From: Homalodisca vitripennis
Lineage: Eukaryota > Arthropoda > Insecta > Hemiptera > Cicadellidae
Direction of reading: 5' to 3'
Assembly (NCBI RefSeq): GCF_021130785.1
Contig: NC_060215.1
Coordinates: forward strand, 71,245,501 to 71,309,500
Length of the DNA: 64,000 bases
Positions 39,339-50,645 of this stretch are shown here, piece after piece. The translations under genes were made by a program, and so were the position numbers. The notes beneath the pieces were generated by a model. That model did not search any database. It saw only the letters and a list, made by a program, of their open reading frames with translations, and had not been told where the DNA came from. The stretch's first letter is position 1. The number at the start of each line of letters is the position of its first letter.

Positions 39339-39341
<3 letters not shown>
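38786..39341 (-). repeat. Tandem array of the tRNA-headed repeat (about 259-bp unit, 2.1 copies)
   Basis: Landmark CATATGATCGGAAGACC (or a close variant) occurs at 38786, 39046 and 39304, giving units of 260 and 258 bp. Each full unit has, in antisense orientation, linker, tail (GGCAATAGCCTAATTTAATT) and tRNA-like head (38902-38974 and 39162-39232), with box B GGTTCGAGTCC seen as GGGACTCGAACCC. The anticodon-loop region reads CCGACAA or CCGACAT in sense. The array is bounded by TA tracts on both sides. Tandem head-to-tail joining is unusual for a SINE and suggests satellite-like amplification. Confidence 0.9.

Positions 39342-39397
<56 letters not shown>
39342..39397. repeat. (TA)n microsatellite
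   Basis: About 28 TA units, flanked by TCACAGGT on the left and ACCTGTGA on the right, so the tract sits in a perfect inverted repeat. Confidence 0.95.
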
Positions 39398-39400
<3 letters not shown>

Positions 39401-40401
39401 CTGTGAGATATATATACACCTCGTAATAAGGAGCCCAATCGCACTCCTTAATTATATAATATAATTTCATTGATAATAGCCACCAACCAACCAGGCTTCT
39501 AACAACTGGTATAAGTAAGTGGCTTCCAAATATTTTAACTAAATCGTGGACGCTGTTTTCTTGAGTATACTGTACACTGAATGAATTAATATAAAGAAAA
39601 CACAAGACGGCATTATAAATTAATTACCAACAGATGATATTGTGTTTTTAATACAGCCTAACCTAATATATAGTTGTACAACATTATTTTCTGCTAAATG
39701 TAGCAGAAAAAAATATTGATAATTTGTCAAATATAACTAATTTTACCTGAAACGTAACAAATGTAACATAATGTTTGAGAATACGACTCCAGCGGCAATA
39801 AATGGAACTACAACACCTAGTGGCCGTTGACAAAACTAACGTTCCTGTAAAGTCACGGGCAGAACCATTTCAAATACTACAAGATTGTTGCAAATTTAAC
39901 GATTCCTTTAGTGACTTTAGTGGATTGTTAACGAAATACACACTACACGTTAATGACCTTCACCTTCAGTTTTTTATATGTGTAGTGGAACACTTACTAG
40001 TGCAGTTGCAAACAAAACTGTAGGGTTTAAATAAAATTTAAAATAACATTTTTTTAGGGAAAAAATAAAATTTATTAAAATCTCAAAATTGAAAATGGTA
40101 ATTAAGATGTTAATTATATATTATTGACAACACTTTTTATAATCAAAGCCACTCACTCACTCCATTTTAAAATGTACTATTTTTAAATAACCAAGCCTTT
40201 TGTTTTTTTTCTTTTTTTTTAATTAATCTTTTTAGTATTAAACAATGGAAATAAGTAAAAATGAAATATTATTCACTTTATATAAGTTTGAATTTTTTAC
40301 TTGTTCAAACTTGTAATCTACATTACTTTCAAATTTAATTACGCTTAAATTAATTTAATTTATATTACGTTGTTAATGTTACTTGGAGCATGAACTAATG
40401 C
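39398..40401. other. Anonymous AT-rich DNA
   Basis: No element or coding recognised; the open frame at 39802-40023 has no domain features. Confidence 0.55.
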
Positions 40402-41328
40402 AGCGTGTCCACAAAATCATGTCACACTTTTAAATAACTTTATTTACAAAATTATACACAGCACAAGAATGTGATTAACATAGGATTGAAGAGTACTTTA
40501 AACAGTTTTACGTCAGTGTATCTGAGCTCGACATGGGCACCATGAATCTCTCTCTAGGCGTCCGAGCGAACGTAAATCTCCTCCCATACTTTGATCAGGA
40601 TTTCTGATTAGATAGCAGCTCTTATTCGTTGCTTGTTCAATTCAATTGTTCAATGTACGAACTGTATGACGATGCACATTTCCACAAAAGTAAAAAGCCT
40701 CATTACTAAAAACCATACGGTTTATAAAATTTTGATCCACTCCGTTTCATAAAGAATAATTACACCAAATAATACGTCTTTAATTTGTCATCAGGCTTCA
40801 AACCATGCAATATTGAAGGTCTATAACTATTAAATGTAAGTCTTTTCTTAAACACTTTGCGAACTGTAGACTTGGCGACATTCAACACACGACCACGTTT
40901 CCTCACAGACTTTTTGGGCTTATTACAAAACTATTTTGGATGTTGTCGACGGTTTCATCTCCTATTTTTGTCTAATTATCCGCGTTGTGTCCAATAAGCT
41001 GGCTGTTTCTTTAAACTTCTTATAGTATCGACCGATGCTGCGTCTGTCAGAGGGATTTTCATGAAACACTCGACGATACTCCCGTTGCATTGAAATCACA
41101 AAATTAAACTTTGTTAGCCACAAAATACACTGAAGTTTTATTTAGAAAGTTGCTACGATGATTACTTTTGAAAAACGATTGCCACATAATACTAGGTAAC
41201 AACAATGGGTAAATCAACTAATGAAAACAAAACTTTAGAAACATTTGTTTTGAATTTACCTATGTTTCATACACCAGCGATCAATAATATAGTAGCTGTA
41301 AGCAATTAAAAGTGTGACATAACATAAC
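40402..41328 (-). mobile_element. IS630/Tc1-like element, internally deleted
   Basis: Inverted ends share ATGTCACACTTTTAA (40419-40433, and its complement ending about 41320); the outermost bases beyond this are less alike. On the minus strand a transposase begins MQREYRRVFHENPSDRRSIG and RYYKKFKETASLLDTTR. It continues NVAKSTVRKVFKKRL, FNSYRPSILHGLKPDDKL and NRMVFSNEAFYFCGNVHRHT (first acidic region, matching FSDEA...G.VNRHN). It then jumps directly to the C-terminal RIRAAI...ILIKVWEEIYVRSDA and HGAHVELRYT. The part holding the second and third acidic residues is missing, so the copy is a deletion derivative as well as frameshifted. Its right end abuts the satellite array. Confidence 0.82.
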
Positions 41329-43389
41329 GGCGTATTTAGAACTAGGTTTCCTACATTTACATTTCTTACCTCTTGACAGTTACCTCAGCAAGGCAGAACA
41401 TACATAATACACGGTGACCAGCCGTGTTCCGCACTGGCCCTTCCACCATCAATACTCCTTGACTTCTGTAATCTGTGCGGCATATTTAGTACTGAGTTTC
41501 CTACATTTACATTTCTTACCTCTTGACAGTTACCTCAGCATGGCAGAACATACATAATACATAGTGACCAGCCGTGTTCTGTACTGGCCCTTCCACTATC
41601 AATACTCCTTGACTTCTGTAATCTGTGCGGCATATATAGTACTGAGTTTCCTACATTTACATTTCTTACCTCTTGACAGTTACCTCAGCAAGGCAGAACA
41701 TACATAATACACGGTGACCAGCCGTGTTCCGCACTGGCCCTTCCACTATCAATACTCCTTGACTTCTGTAATCTGTGCGGCATATTTAGTACTGAGTTTC
41801 CTACATTTACATTTCTTACCTCTTGACAGTTACCTCAGCAAGGCAGAACATACATAATACACAGTGACCAGCCGTGTTCGGCACTGGCCCTTCCACTATC
41901 AATACTCCTTGACTTCTGTAATCTGTGCGGCATATTTAGTACTGAGTTTCCTACATTTACATTTCTTACCTCTTGACAGTTACCTCAGCAAGGCAGAACA
42001 TACATAATACACAGTGACCAGCCGTGTTCTGCACTGGCCCTTCCACTATCAATACTCCTTGACTTCTGTAATCTGTGCGGCATATTTAGTACTGAGTTTC
42101 CTACATTTACATTTCTTACCTCTTGACAGTTACCTCACCAAGGCAGAACATACATAATACACAGTGACCAGCCGTGTTCTGCACTGGCCCTTCCACCATC
42201 AATACTCCTTGACTTCTGTAATCTGTGCGGCATATATAGTACTGAGTTTCCTACATTTACATTTCTTACCTCTTGACAGTTACCTCACCAAGGCAGAACA
42301 TACATAATACACAGTGACCAGCCGTGTTCCGCACTGGCCCTTCCACTATCAATACTCCTTGACTTCTGTAATCTGTGCGGCATATTTAGTACTGAGTTTC
42401 CTACATTTACATTTCTTACCTCTTGACAGTTACCTCAGCAAGGCAGAACATACATAATACACGGTGACCAGCCGTGTTCTTTACTGGCCCTTCCACTATC
42501 AATACTCCTTGACTTCTGTAATCTGTGCGGCATATATAGTACTGAGTTTCCTACATTTACATTTCTTACCTCTTGACAGTTACCTCAGCATGGCAGAACA
42601 TACATAATACACAGTAACCAGCCGTGTTCCGCACTGGCCCTTCCACTATCAATACTCCTTGACTTCTGTAATCTGTGCGGCATATTTAGTACTGAGTTTC
42701 CTACATTTACATTTCTTACCTCTTGACAGTTACCTCAGCATGGCAGAACATACATAATACACAGTGACCAGCCGTGTTCTGCACTGGCCCTTCCACCATC
42801 AATACTCCTTGACTTCTGTAATCTGTGCGGCATATATAGTACTGAGTTTTCCTACATTTACATTTCTTACCTCTTGACAGTTACCTCAGCAAGGCAGAAC
42901 ATACATAATACACGGTGACCAGCCGTGTTCTGTACTGGCCCTTCCACTATCAATACTCCTTGACTTCTGTAATCTGTGCGGCATATATAGTACTGAGTTT
43001 CCTACATTTACATTTCTTACCTCTTGACAGTTACCTCAGCATGGCAGAACATACATAATACACAGTAACCAGCCGTGTTCTGTACTGGCCCTTCCACTAT
43101 CAATACTCCTTGACGTCTGTAATCTGTGCGGCATATTTAGTACTGAGTTTCCTACATTTACATTTGTTACCTCTTGACAGTTACCTCAGCATGGCAGAAC
43201 ATACATAATACACAGTAACCAGCCGTGTTCCGCACTGGCCCTTCCACCATCAATACTCCTTGACTTCTGTAATCTGTGCGGCATATATAGTACTGAGTTT
43301 CCTACATTTACATTTCTTACCTCTTGACAGTTACCTCAGCAAGGCAGAACATACATAATACACAGTGACCAGCCGTGTTCCGTACTGGT
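41329..43389 (+). repeat. Satellite array: 150-bp monomer, about 13.7 copies
   Basis: Landmark ACTGAGTTTCCTACATTTAC recurs every 150 bp (41341 with a variant, then 41491, 41641 and so on; 151 bp at one step because of a 1-bp insertion near 42849) to 43292. Copies differ at a few sites, for example CATATTT or CATATAT, and CAAGG or CATGG, and appear over 95% identical by eye. The first copy begins at the right end of the transposon; the last is cut at ACTGG by a TA-rich microsatellite. Each monomer carries CTTACCTCTTGACAGTTACC, which on the minus strand reads as two splice-donor-like sequences (GAG|GTAACT and GAG|GTAAGA). No protein-coding frame is conserved. Confidence 0.97.
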
Positions 43390-43411
43390 ATATAATATAT
43401 CAAATACATAA

Positions 43412-43418
<7 letters not shown>

Positions 43419-43457
<39 letters not shown>
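43419..43457. repeat. (TA)n microsatellite
   Basis: About 19 TA units just right of the satellite. Confidence 0.95.
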
Positions 43458-43464
<7 letters not shown>

Positions 43465-43996
43465 ATAGATATATCAAAGAAAAAAATTAATATTACGTAA
43501 CATTTTCTATAATTTTTCTCCGTATCCAAACAATGGATGCGCCACCAATATTCCTGTACGTAACTCTACTAATACTCTCAGACTACATTAAAACCTAAAT
43601 TTTATTAAACAGCACAAGAATGGCGCAATTAACGCAATTGTTATGCAATCTTGATTCAGGAAATATATTTAATCAGTTTTGGGTTTGCATTAGGGAGGTG
43701 AAAACCTTAACATTACGTTTACGATAAACATAAGCATCATACAAACTGACGCTGACTCAAGAGAGCCAATGAATGAGACTTGTGGGTAAAAGTTATCACC
43801 TTTACTACACGATTTAGTTTCTACATCTACGGACATCCAACAACGTAATGCCAATCAACTGACTCATTTATAAACATTTATAAATTGAAACTGTGACTTA
43901 GTTAATCTAATCTGTTTATGTGCTGATGATGAGAGCTAGGATTTGGGACGGTTAATTAATTGAATAGCGAGCACGAAAACAGACATGTTTGATGCC
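43458..43996. other. Anonymous spacer
   Basis: No coding or element recognised. Confidence 0.6.
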
Positions 43997-44205
43997 ACAC
44001 AGAGCCCTTACTTTTTACGATCCAATTATTTTATATTCGACGGTTTCTGTCTCATTTGGGTTTAAATAACTAAACCATCATATGATCGGAAGACCAAATA
44101 TATATCTTTCAACGACTTTTTGTATTTATAAAATTGTTATTAATAGCCAGATTTAATTCCGATCATATCAAATACCTGTTAATTGACATGTTGGTTATTT
44201 AAACA
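43997..44205 (-). repeat. Diverged, truncated copy of the tRNA-headed repeat
   Basis: In antisense orientation it keeps only the first bases of the tRNA-like head (CACAGAGCCCTTACTTTTTA), the linker (CATATGATCGGAAGACCAAA) and a diverged tail. A second linker-like piece (GATCATATCAAATACCTGTT) follows, hinting at a former tandem pair. Confidence 0.75.
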
Positions 44206-46018
44206 GATATGTGTCCTATTTTCATATTATTACTTTGTTAAAGTTACTCCATGTACAGTAGTGCGTACAAATATAAGTTTTATAGGTGGTAAATTAGTAA
44301 TAATATTAAATGTTAATACTTTAGTTAACATTTCCTGAATATTTCACTTATAAAATTGGAACATTCACATGGAATTTATGGGTCAATTTTCTGAGGCAAG
44401 AGGACAAACTGAATACATTTAAAAAATAAAAATTACAAATCTAAATAGTGACTGAACACCCTTTAGTAAGTCAGCCAAGTTTAAAACGTATCAATATTTC
44501 ACTAAGGTGTGCACTGGAAAGTAATAATACATTCATTAATTTTTTGTTGACGTCGAAACTTGTAATGCCTTTCAATTAAATGTACCTAAAGTAGCCAAAT
44601 CGTGTCAACAAATTTTAAGGAAACATTCAAAATGTTACGAAAGCATATTATGTAGCGGTAAAAGAAACACGAAGCGCATAAAAAACAGAAATATGGAATA
44701 TGAATGTGTAAACAAACAATAAATTAATACAATGGCATCGAAGAACCCGACAGAACTTAACAAAAGAGTTATCGAAGACAGGCATACAGATCCTAAAATA
44801 AACAGAGCTCGTCATTCGACCAAGAGAAAGTCTCTAGGACTAGCAGTCTGTACTAAGTGTCTCTAGTCTTCAAGATCTTTCTATCAAGAGTTACCGTGCA
44901 GACGGGCAGACGTGTACACAGATAAACGGACGCACGGACAATAAGAAGCCACTACCAGATATTTAATTAAGACCGAATTTAAACCATTAGAAACCCACAA
45001 CGTTGCATTTTGTCTGTGTCACATACACCAGAACTATTACAGAGGTACAGAAGTTTCAAAACTATACCATGTCTAACTCTATAATTCAACGACAATAACT
45101 ACCAATGGTTTTTTATTAGAGAGACAAACATTTACTCTACGCTTGAGTACATAACAACACAAAAATTACTTTACTACGCACTAATTGGTTATTTGATTAT
45201 AACAAACAAGTTTGTTGAAAAAAGGTTTGTGTAATACAGTTTACTTTTTAAACTGAACTAAAGCTAATATCATGTAACAAATAGATTAAATTAATCAAGA
45301 GAAGGAGAAGAAATAATCTCGTTAAGCCGGTGTTTAAAATGTCTCATTCAGAAGAATGTATCAATTGATCAAATACGAGTAGCTGCATAAACTTTGTGTA
45401 CTTCTCGGAAACATTATTTGTGATTTTAGAAACTTTCAAGCTCGAAACTTTTTATCGTCTAACCAATTATTATTTTGTTTGCTTCTTTTTGATGGCTCTT
45501 ACACGTATAAATGTTACCACCGTAAAGTAGTGAATAATTAAAAACTAATCAATGTGTGGTGATGAATTGCCAATCTCAAAGTTGACAACATGACATATTT
45601 TACGTAAAAACCTAAGCATATACACAACACTCCAAACTATTAACAGTATACTAGGCGCACTAAACAACACACGCCAACACACATCAGAGATGGCGAGAGA
45701 AAAACTAATCTTCATTGGTGTACATCGTGTTCTGTTGACGTTTGACAAACCTTTGTTTGTAGTGTTAAACTTTATTCAATACATGAGAATTTATAATTTT
45801 ATCTTTTAGTTTGCAGCTTTTTTTATAGTCACGCGATAATATTGCTAAGGATCGCTACTTTTTCAGAAATATAGCTCAGATCAAATCCCATTCGTCTTAA
45901 ATTTCTTCCCAATCGGATTAGTATTTCGGATTGAAACTGCTGGAAGATATACAGTATAATATGCACAAATTAAAATAGTAAAATCAACTGTAATTAGCAC
46001 GAACCATACGTTTTTGTC
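44206..46018. other. Anonymous AT-rich DNA with one dispersed-repeat fragment
   Basis: Positions about 44760-44950 (GAGTTACCGTGCAGACGGGC, then ACACAGATAAACGGACG) resemble part of the repeat at 48790-49100. Otherwise nothing recognised. Confidence 0.4.
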
Positions 46019-46910
46019 CTGATAAAAAAGAGGTAGAAGAGGTCACTTTAAATTTTCAAATTGCAACCCCTATCTTGTGACATGTCATTTTCAAAGGTCC
46101 ATTCAATGGAAACACAATGATATGAACGAAACATATCTACAACGATCCTAGCAAAAGTTAAGGGCAAATAATCCCTTACATTTTAATGCCACCTAGAAAA
46201 AGACACCTCTTTACAAAACTATGCACACCAGAAACATTACATATATACTACGCAAGAGAAGAAACATTACATAAAGGGATAAGCTGGGCCCCTCAAAGTC
46301 TTACTAAAAATATCACGCATGCATTGTGTTCATATGCGCTAAAGATTGGTATTGTACCTACAGATTAATATTCTTTTTCGTTATTTGCCCATAACGTCTG
46401 CTAGGTAATCTCTCAACGTCATTGTGTTTTTATTGAATTAATAAAAACCTTTAATATGACATATCTCAAGATGGGGATTGTAGTTTGAAAATTTAAAGTT
46501 ACCACCTTCTACCCCCCTTTGATTCGTTTTATTCTCAAAATATAAAAAAAAAATATTTAATAAGCATGGCGAAGGTTGTACATTGATATCTAAATCCGTT
46601 TGGAATATATCCAAACGTATCATGACTTAATTTACACCCTTGGATGTATGAATGAATGAATGAAAAATTCCTTTATTAAAGAGGCGGAGTCAGGGCTATC
46701 AAGCCCTCTCTACCACTCAACCTCAAAATGTAAGGAGTTGTTTGCCTATAACTTTTGCTACGATCGTCGCAGATATGTTTCGATCATTTCATTGTATTTC
46801 TTTTGAATTTACCTTTCAAATGACATGTCACAAAAAATTTTACATCGATATCTCAATTTGTTTGGAATATATCTAGGCATATCAGGACTTAATTTACACC
46901 CTTTATACTT
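46019..46910. repeat. Fold-back repeat cluster: one inverted and two direct copies of a 150-bp segment
   Basis: The reverse complement of 46019-46185 (TTGCCCTTAACTTTTGCTAG, then GATCGTTGTAGATATGTTTC, then GGGGTTGCAATTTGAAAATT) aligns with 46375-46520 and again with about 46735-46850. The two direct copies also share GTTTGGAATATATC...GACTTAATTTACACCCTT at 46598-46640 and 46858-46903. The first pair forms an inverted repeat with about 190 bp between arms. Confidence 0.75.
46646..46733 (-). mobile_element. 3' end of a CR1-type LINE
   Basis: On the minus strand: GGTTGAGTGGTAGAGAGGGC, then TTGATAGCCCTGACTCCGCC, then TTTAATAAAGGAATTTTTC and a (CATT)4 tail. This is the form of the short 3' ends left by CR1/Jockey-type LINEs. 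It lies between the two direct copies of the fold-back repeat. Confidence 0.6.
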
Positions 46911-48000
46911 AATTTAAATATCATATATAAATAATTTATTACATTTGTTCACATACGCATAACCGTAATAATACCTAGTCACAATTAAGAATTATAATTA
47001 GTTTGATTCAAGTAACAAAAAAGTGATTGGTTATGCTCTAATTTCGCACCCTTAAAATTGAAGCATTTGTTTGCTGATAGGCGTAGAAATAACTTTATAT
47101 TTGTATTGGAAATGGAATGGCAATAATTTTGGAGCTATTTTGAAAGTGCGACGACGTTTGGTAATGTTTTGAATTTGTTTACTTTACTGTGATTTTTCTA
47201 GTAAACAAAATTGATTTATTGCCATAAATTTGCCTATGATCAGCGATTTGACACACGGAATAAATAAAATCCAGTATAAAACAATACCAGTACTTTTGAA
47301 ATGTTCATCAATCGGCAGATACTATTGAAGGCATCCAAAGACTGATTACAATTCTTTATTAAATTAATAATTAATTTAATAATTCTTGAATAAAGCCTCT
47401 TTACCGCAATTTATTTTTCTATATTGATATAATAGACGTATAACCAAGCTTTTTAAGAATAGCAGAATATTAAATCTTGGTCTCTAATATCTGTTTACAA
47501 ACTCAGGTTCCTTTGCACAATTTAGTTGTAACTATTTTAGTAATAAATTTAAGAAAATTTTCTTTCTCAAAGATAAATGATTTGCACGTAATGTATGTCA
47601 ATAGCTAATGCTTTCACAACAATACAAGTATGTGTTTATAAACGCTGCCTGTCATAATAGGAATCATGTATGACCATTAGTTGTTTTGAAATTACTGAGA
47701 CTGTAACAATTGGCAATAATTCATTTAACAAAATTTCAAACTAAGTTGATGCATTTAAATGGTAAGGTATATTTAGCTTAATCCGTGAATTGCTAGCCGA
47801 GTAGTATTTAAATGACTTTGAAATTAACTGGAACTTAATTCACTTTCCACTGATATATTTCTCGGAAACATTCCGTCCCTGTGTATGTTTATTTGCAAAT
47901 ATGACTGCCCTTTGGAACTTGTGAACTACAGTTTTATTTAAAAAATTACGATTTCTTGTAAAATATTTATAGTTTTCTTACTAAAAACAACTCAATAAAT
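46911..48000. other. Anonymous AT-rich DNA
   Basis: Nothing recognised. Confidence 0.6.
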
Positions 48001-48680
48001 TAAATAGATATGGATGTAGAGGGAAATTGCAAATCCGCTCCTGCCCCCCTCCCTGGATCAGCCAATGCCTTGCGTGATACTGGAGTACACGTCTTTCTGT
48101 GGTTTTCTCCATCCCTTTTTTATGTTTGGCACACTGCAAACCTTGTAAAAGTTGTCATTCCTGCTCGTAACCACAAATTAACGGACTTAAATGTCCTTAC
48201 TCTAGACGGTGGAAACGGACTATTAAAAGTACCTGTGGTAAAACTAAAGGTGACCCCAGATGCCACTGTCTCAATAACTCCAGTGGTACCAGCTTTCGAT
48301 AACATTTCAGAATAGTGATTGTGTCATTTATGCACGCATAAAAAGTGCAGTCATCTTTAAGTCTCCAGTGCCGGGCTGTTTTCCATGCAACAGAGACTAC
48401 CGATAGCGCTACAGAACTCATGTGTTAGTTGGCGTATGTAACACTGGGGCTGCGGCTCTATCCCGTACTGATAATGGCATACTACCAGTTGTTGGACACT
48501 GATGAGGAAGACTTGAGACCTATGTGTTCTTTAGAATATGATTACCGATGCGGAACATCACGGAGCAGAATAACATTCTGGAGGATCTGCTCACAAATGA
48601 CTGACAGAGCTATCAAATATTATAAACCATACATGCATTTCTATAAAAAAGTTAGAATTACAAAGCTAGGTTGACCAGCT
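48001..48680. other. GC-richer patch of unknown nature
   Basis: Less AT-rich than its surroundings, with open frames on both strands (plus 48010-48315, beginning MDVEGNCKSAPAPLPGSANA, and plus 48429-48674; minus 48197-48421). I recognise no domain in any of them, and none has clear splice sites. It may be a remnant of an unrecognised transposon or retrocopy. I do not call a gene. Confidence 0.3.
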
Positions 48681-48789
48681 GCAACGTAGTTATCTTTATA
48701 GCGATAATACGTTTTACCCGGGTAGTTTCACTGATAGTGCCGTAAAACTTCATAGTAGTCTTTACTATGTACAATAAACCGATACTACG

Positions 48790-49110
48790 GTGTATCTAAG
48801 AATCTAACAGATCTTAACGGTCTTATCACACAGGCAGACAAAAAGACAGACGGACTGCGATTTTTCTTGTTGACTCCTTCCTTGGACCAAGAAGAAGCTA
48901 TATAAAACACGTTTTAAGTCTGTAGGGCCTTCCTTAAAAGAGCTATCGCACATGTGGCCAGACGGACAACCATGCATACAGACTAACGATTCTTTGAACT
49001 TTTGAATCAATAATGAATAGCGATCTTCTTTGGACCAAGAGTAACCTATGTACCAAGTCTCAACCATGTAGGATCTTTATGTTGAGAGTTATAGCACAGT
49101 CGGGTGTACA
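48790..49110. repeat. Tandem pair of a dispersed repeat (about 148-bp spacing)
   Basis: TTGGACCAAGA occurs at 48882 and 49030. Each is followed by a similar run (CTATATAAAACACG... or CCTATGTACCAAGTC...), then GTAGGRYCTT, GAGMTATMGCACA and CAGACGGAC-type phrases. The two halves are diverged copies. A related fragment lies at 44760-44950. Confidence 0.55.
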
Positions 49111-50196
49111 ACAATACGCTTTCAATCAAATGTAAGGTTCTGTTGGATCCTTAATAATATATGAAATTGTTTTAGTGTCAACTATCCGTGTAGATCAAAT
49201 CGAACGACTTAAAAATAGCGGATGGCAAATAATTGAGAGTAAAATAATACGGTGTAAATATACAGTATCATCTTCACGTCTAACATAATTACTACGCGTG
49301 GTATCTGAACGATGAATTTGGACCTGACATCTTGACTGCATGTATAGGATCTTGACTACTTGGTAGTTATGAATAGGATTTTCCGAGGTAGCCAAATAAA
49401 CTTCGAAGATCGTATAAGATGCTCACCAGAGCTGCAGAATTCGCAAGGGAGTGAGTTCGATCCATTCTATCATTAATTTCCTCTTATACTTTTATGGTTT
49501 CCCGTCACCGTTTCTGACTCTGTAGCTGACAACGTAAAACTTACATACATAATTAACGAACAAAATAATTTAAAAAATATTAACTAATAGTTTTGTATGC
49601 TATACAAATAGCTAGTAATGAGTTTCTTGTCTACACTGTTTTTACAGTTCATATACAATTCTAAATTATAGTTTAAATTTATGTTTTTATAATTTTCTAG
49701 TTATTCAATACAATGTGTTTGTGAATAAAGCAATTAAATTGAAAATTATCGGGCATACAAAATTAAATGTAATAAGAAATTATTTATTTTAATACAAAAT
49801 TAGGTCTAACTCGGTCCTTTAAAGTATCAATTAGGAAATATTGTTAGTCATATGCCGTACTTTATGTTTTCTTTTTACAGGGGGATCATTTGGATTTTCA
49901 AGGTTTTAAAACATATATTTCAAACGTTGCCGTAGTTATCACGCTCTTTCTTTCTTTCAAGATTCTTTTTTTAATACAAACCAGAGTTAGAAGTTTCAAT
50001 CGCACTTCTTAATATTTACATTACGAATATAATATTAGTACAAACTCACACCCTTATACATTTAGTCGAGTTTTTCAATGTTAACATGAACACAGTTGAT
50101 GGGTATGCGATAATTTTATTTGTATCATGGTTATGATAAACAAAGCATTGTAAGTAGACACTCAGCATTTTATTCTCTCTATGCACGCAGTCCTAC
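49111..50196. other. Anonymous AT-rich DNA
   Basis: Nothing recognised; would be intron if the exon at 50197-50645 belongs to SRPK. Confidence 0.5.
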
Positions 50197-50645
50197 CTCG
50201 TTTTAAGAAACGGTCTGGTGAAGCAGCTCTGTAGGACAGCCGCGGCCGACAGACTTCTCCTGGAAACTGACAAGAGCTCAGAGGCACTGGTCCTCTTGGG
50301 CACTTCGTGGCAAGTCTGGACGGATAGGCCTGGAACAGGGAACGTGACGGGGCGAGCTGTCTGAACTCCCAGACCCTTGAGCAACAACAGGATGAGGGCT
50401 GCAAACGCGAACACCTGCACCAAACACCGACTGCAGTGCCCGGAGATGTCCATTTCCTGTGACGAGAATTCACCGTCGGACAGCTTCTTCGGCATCTCGC
50501 ACACGGCGCGACTGTCCCCCTCGGTCCATTCTATTCTCACGGAGTTGTTCACGTAAGTGCGTCCGTCCAGTCCCAACCATTCCATCTGCAGCGAGTACAC
50601 CAGCGCTTCAGGGCCGGCATCGCAAACGTCTTCCTCTGAGTTCAT
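50197..50645 (-). CDS. Candidate first coding exon, possibly an SRPK amino-terminal isoform with a membrane segment
   Basis: Minus-strand open frame of about 150 codons starting MNSEEDVCDAGPEALVY, in GC-rich DNA (about 50190-50720) set in AT-rich intron. The start ATG sits in GGATGGGATGAAC, preceded by GC-rich leader. Residues near 72-90 (CLVQVFAFAALILLLLKGL) form a convincing membrane helix. The frame reaches a stop only one codon past a plausible donor, ACGAG|GTAGGA (50195/50196). Splicing there leaves phase 2 (AG), and the next recognised SRPK exon starts in phase 2 with A, giving AGA (Arg) and an in-frame join ...[13 protein letters not shown] do not recognise the protein sequence, and known SRPKs lack an amino-terminal membrane helix. 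Phase agreement alone has a one-in-three chance. It could instead be the first exon of an unrelated gene, or its donor could be internal. Confidence 0.4.

Noticed and set aside
41329..43389. CRISPR array or repeated protein domain
   Set aside because: The 150-bp units are wholly identical with no unique spacers, the DNA is eukaryotic, and no frame stays open through a monomer.
48010..48674. Protein-coding gene in the GC-richer patch
   Set aside because: Open frames on both strands have no recognisable domain, start context or splice structure.
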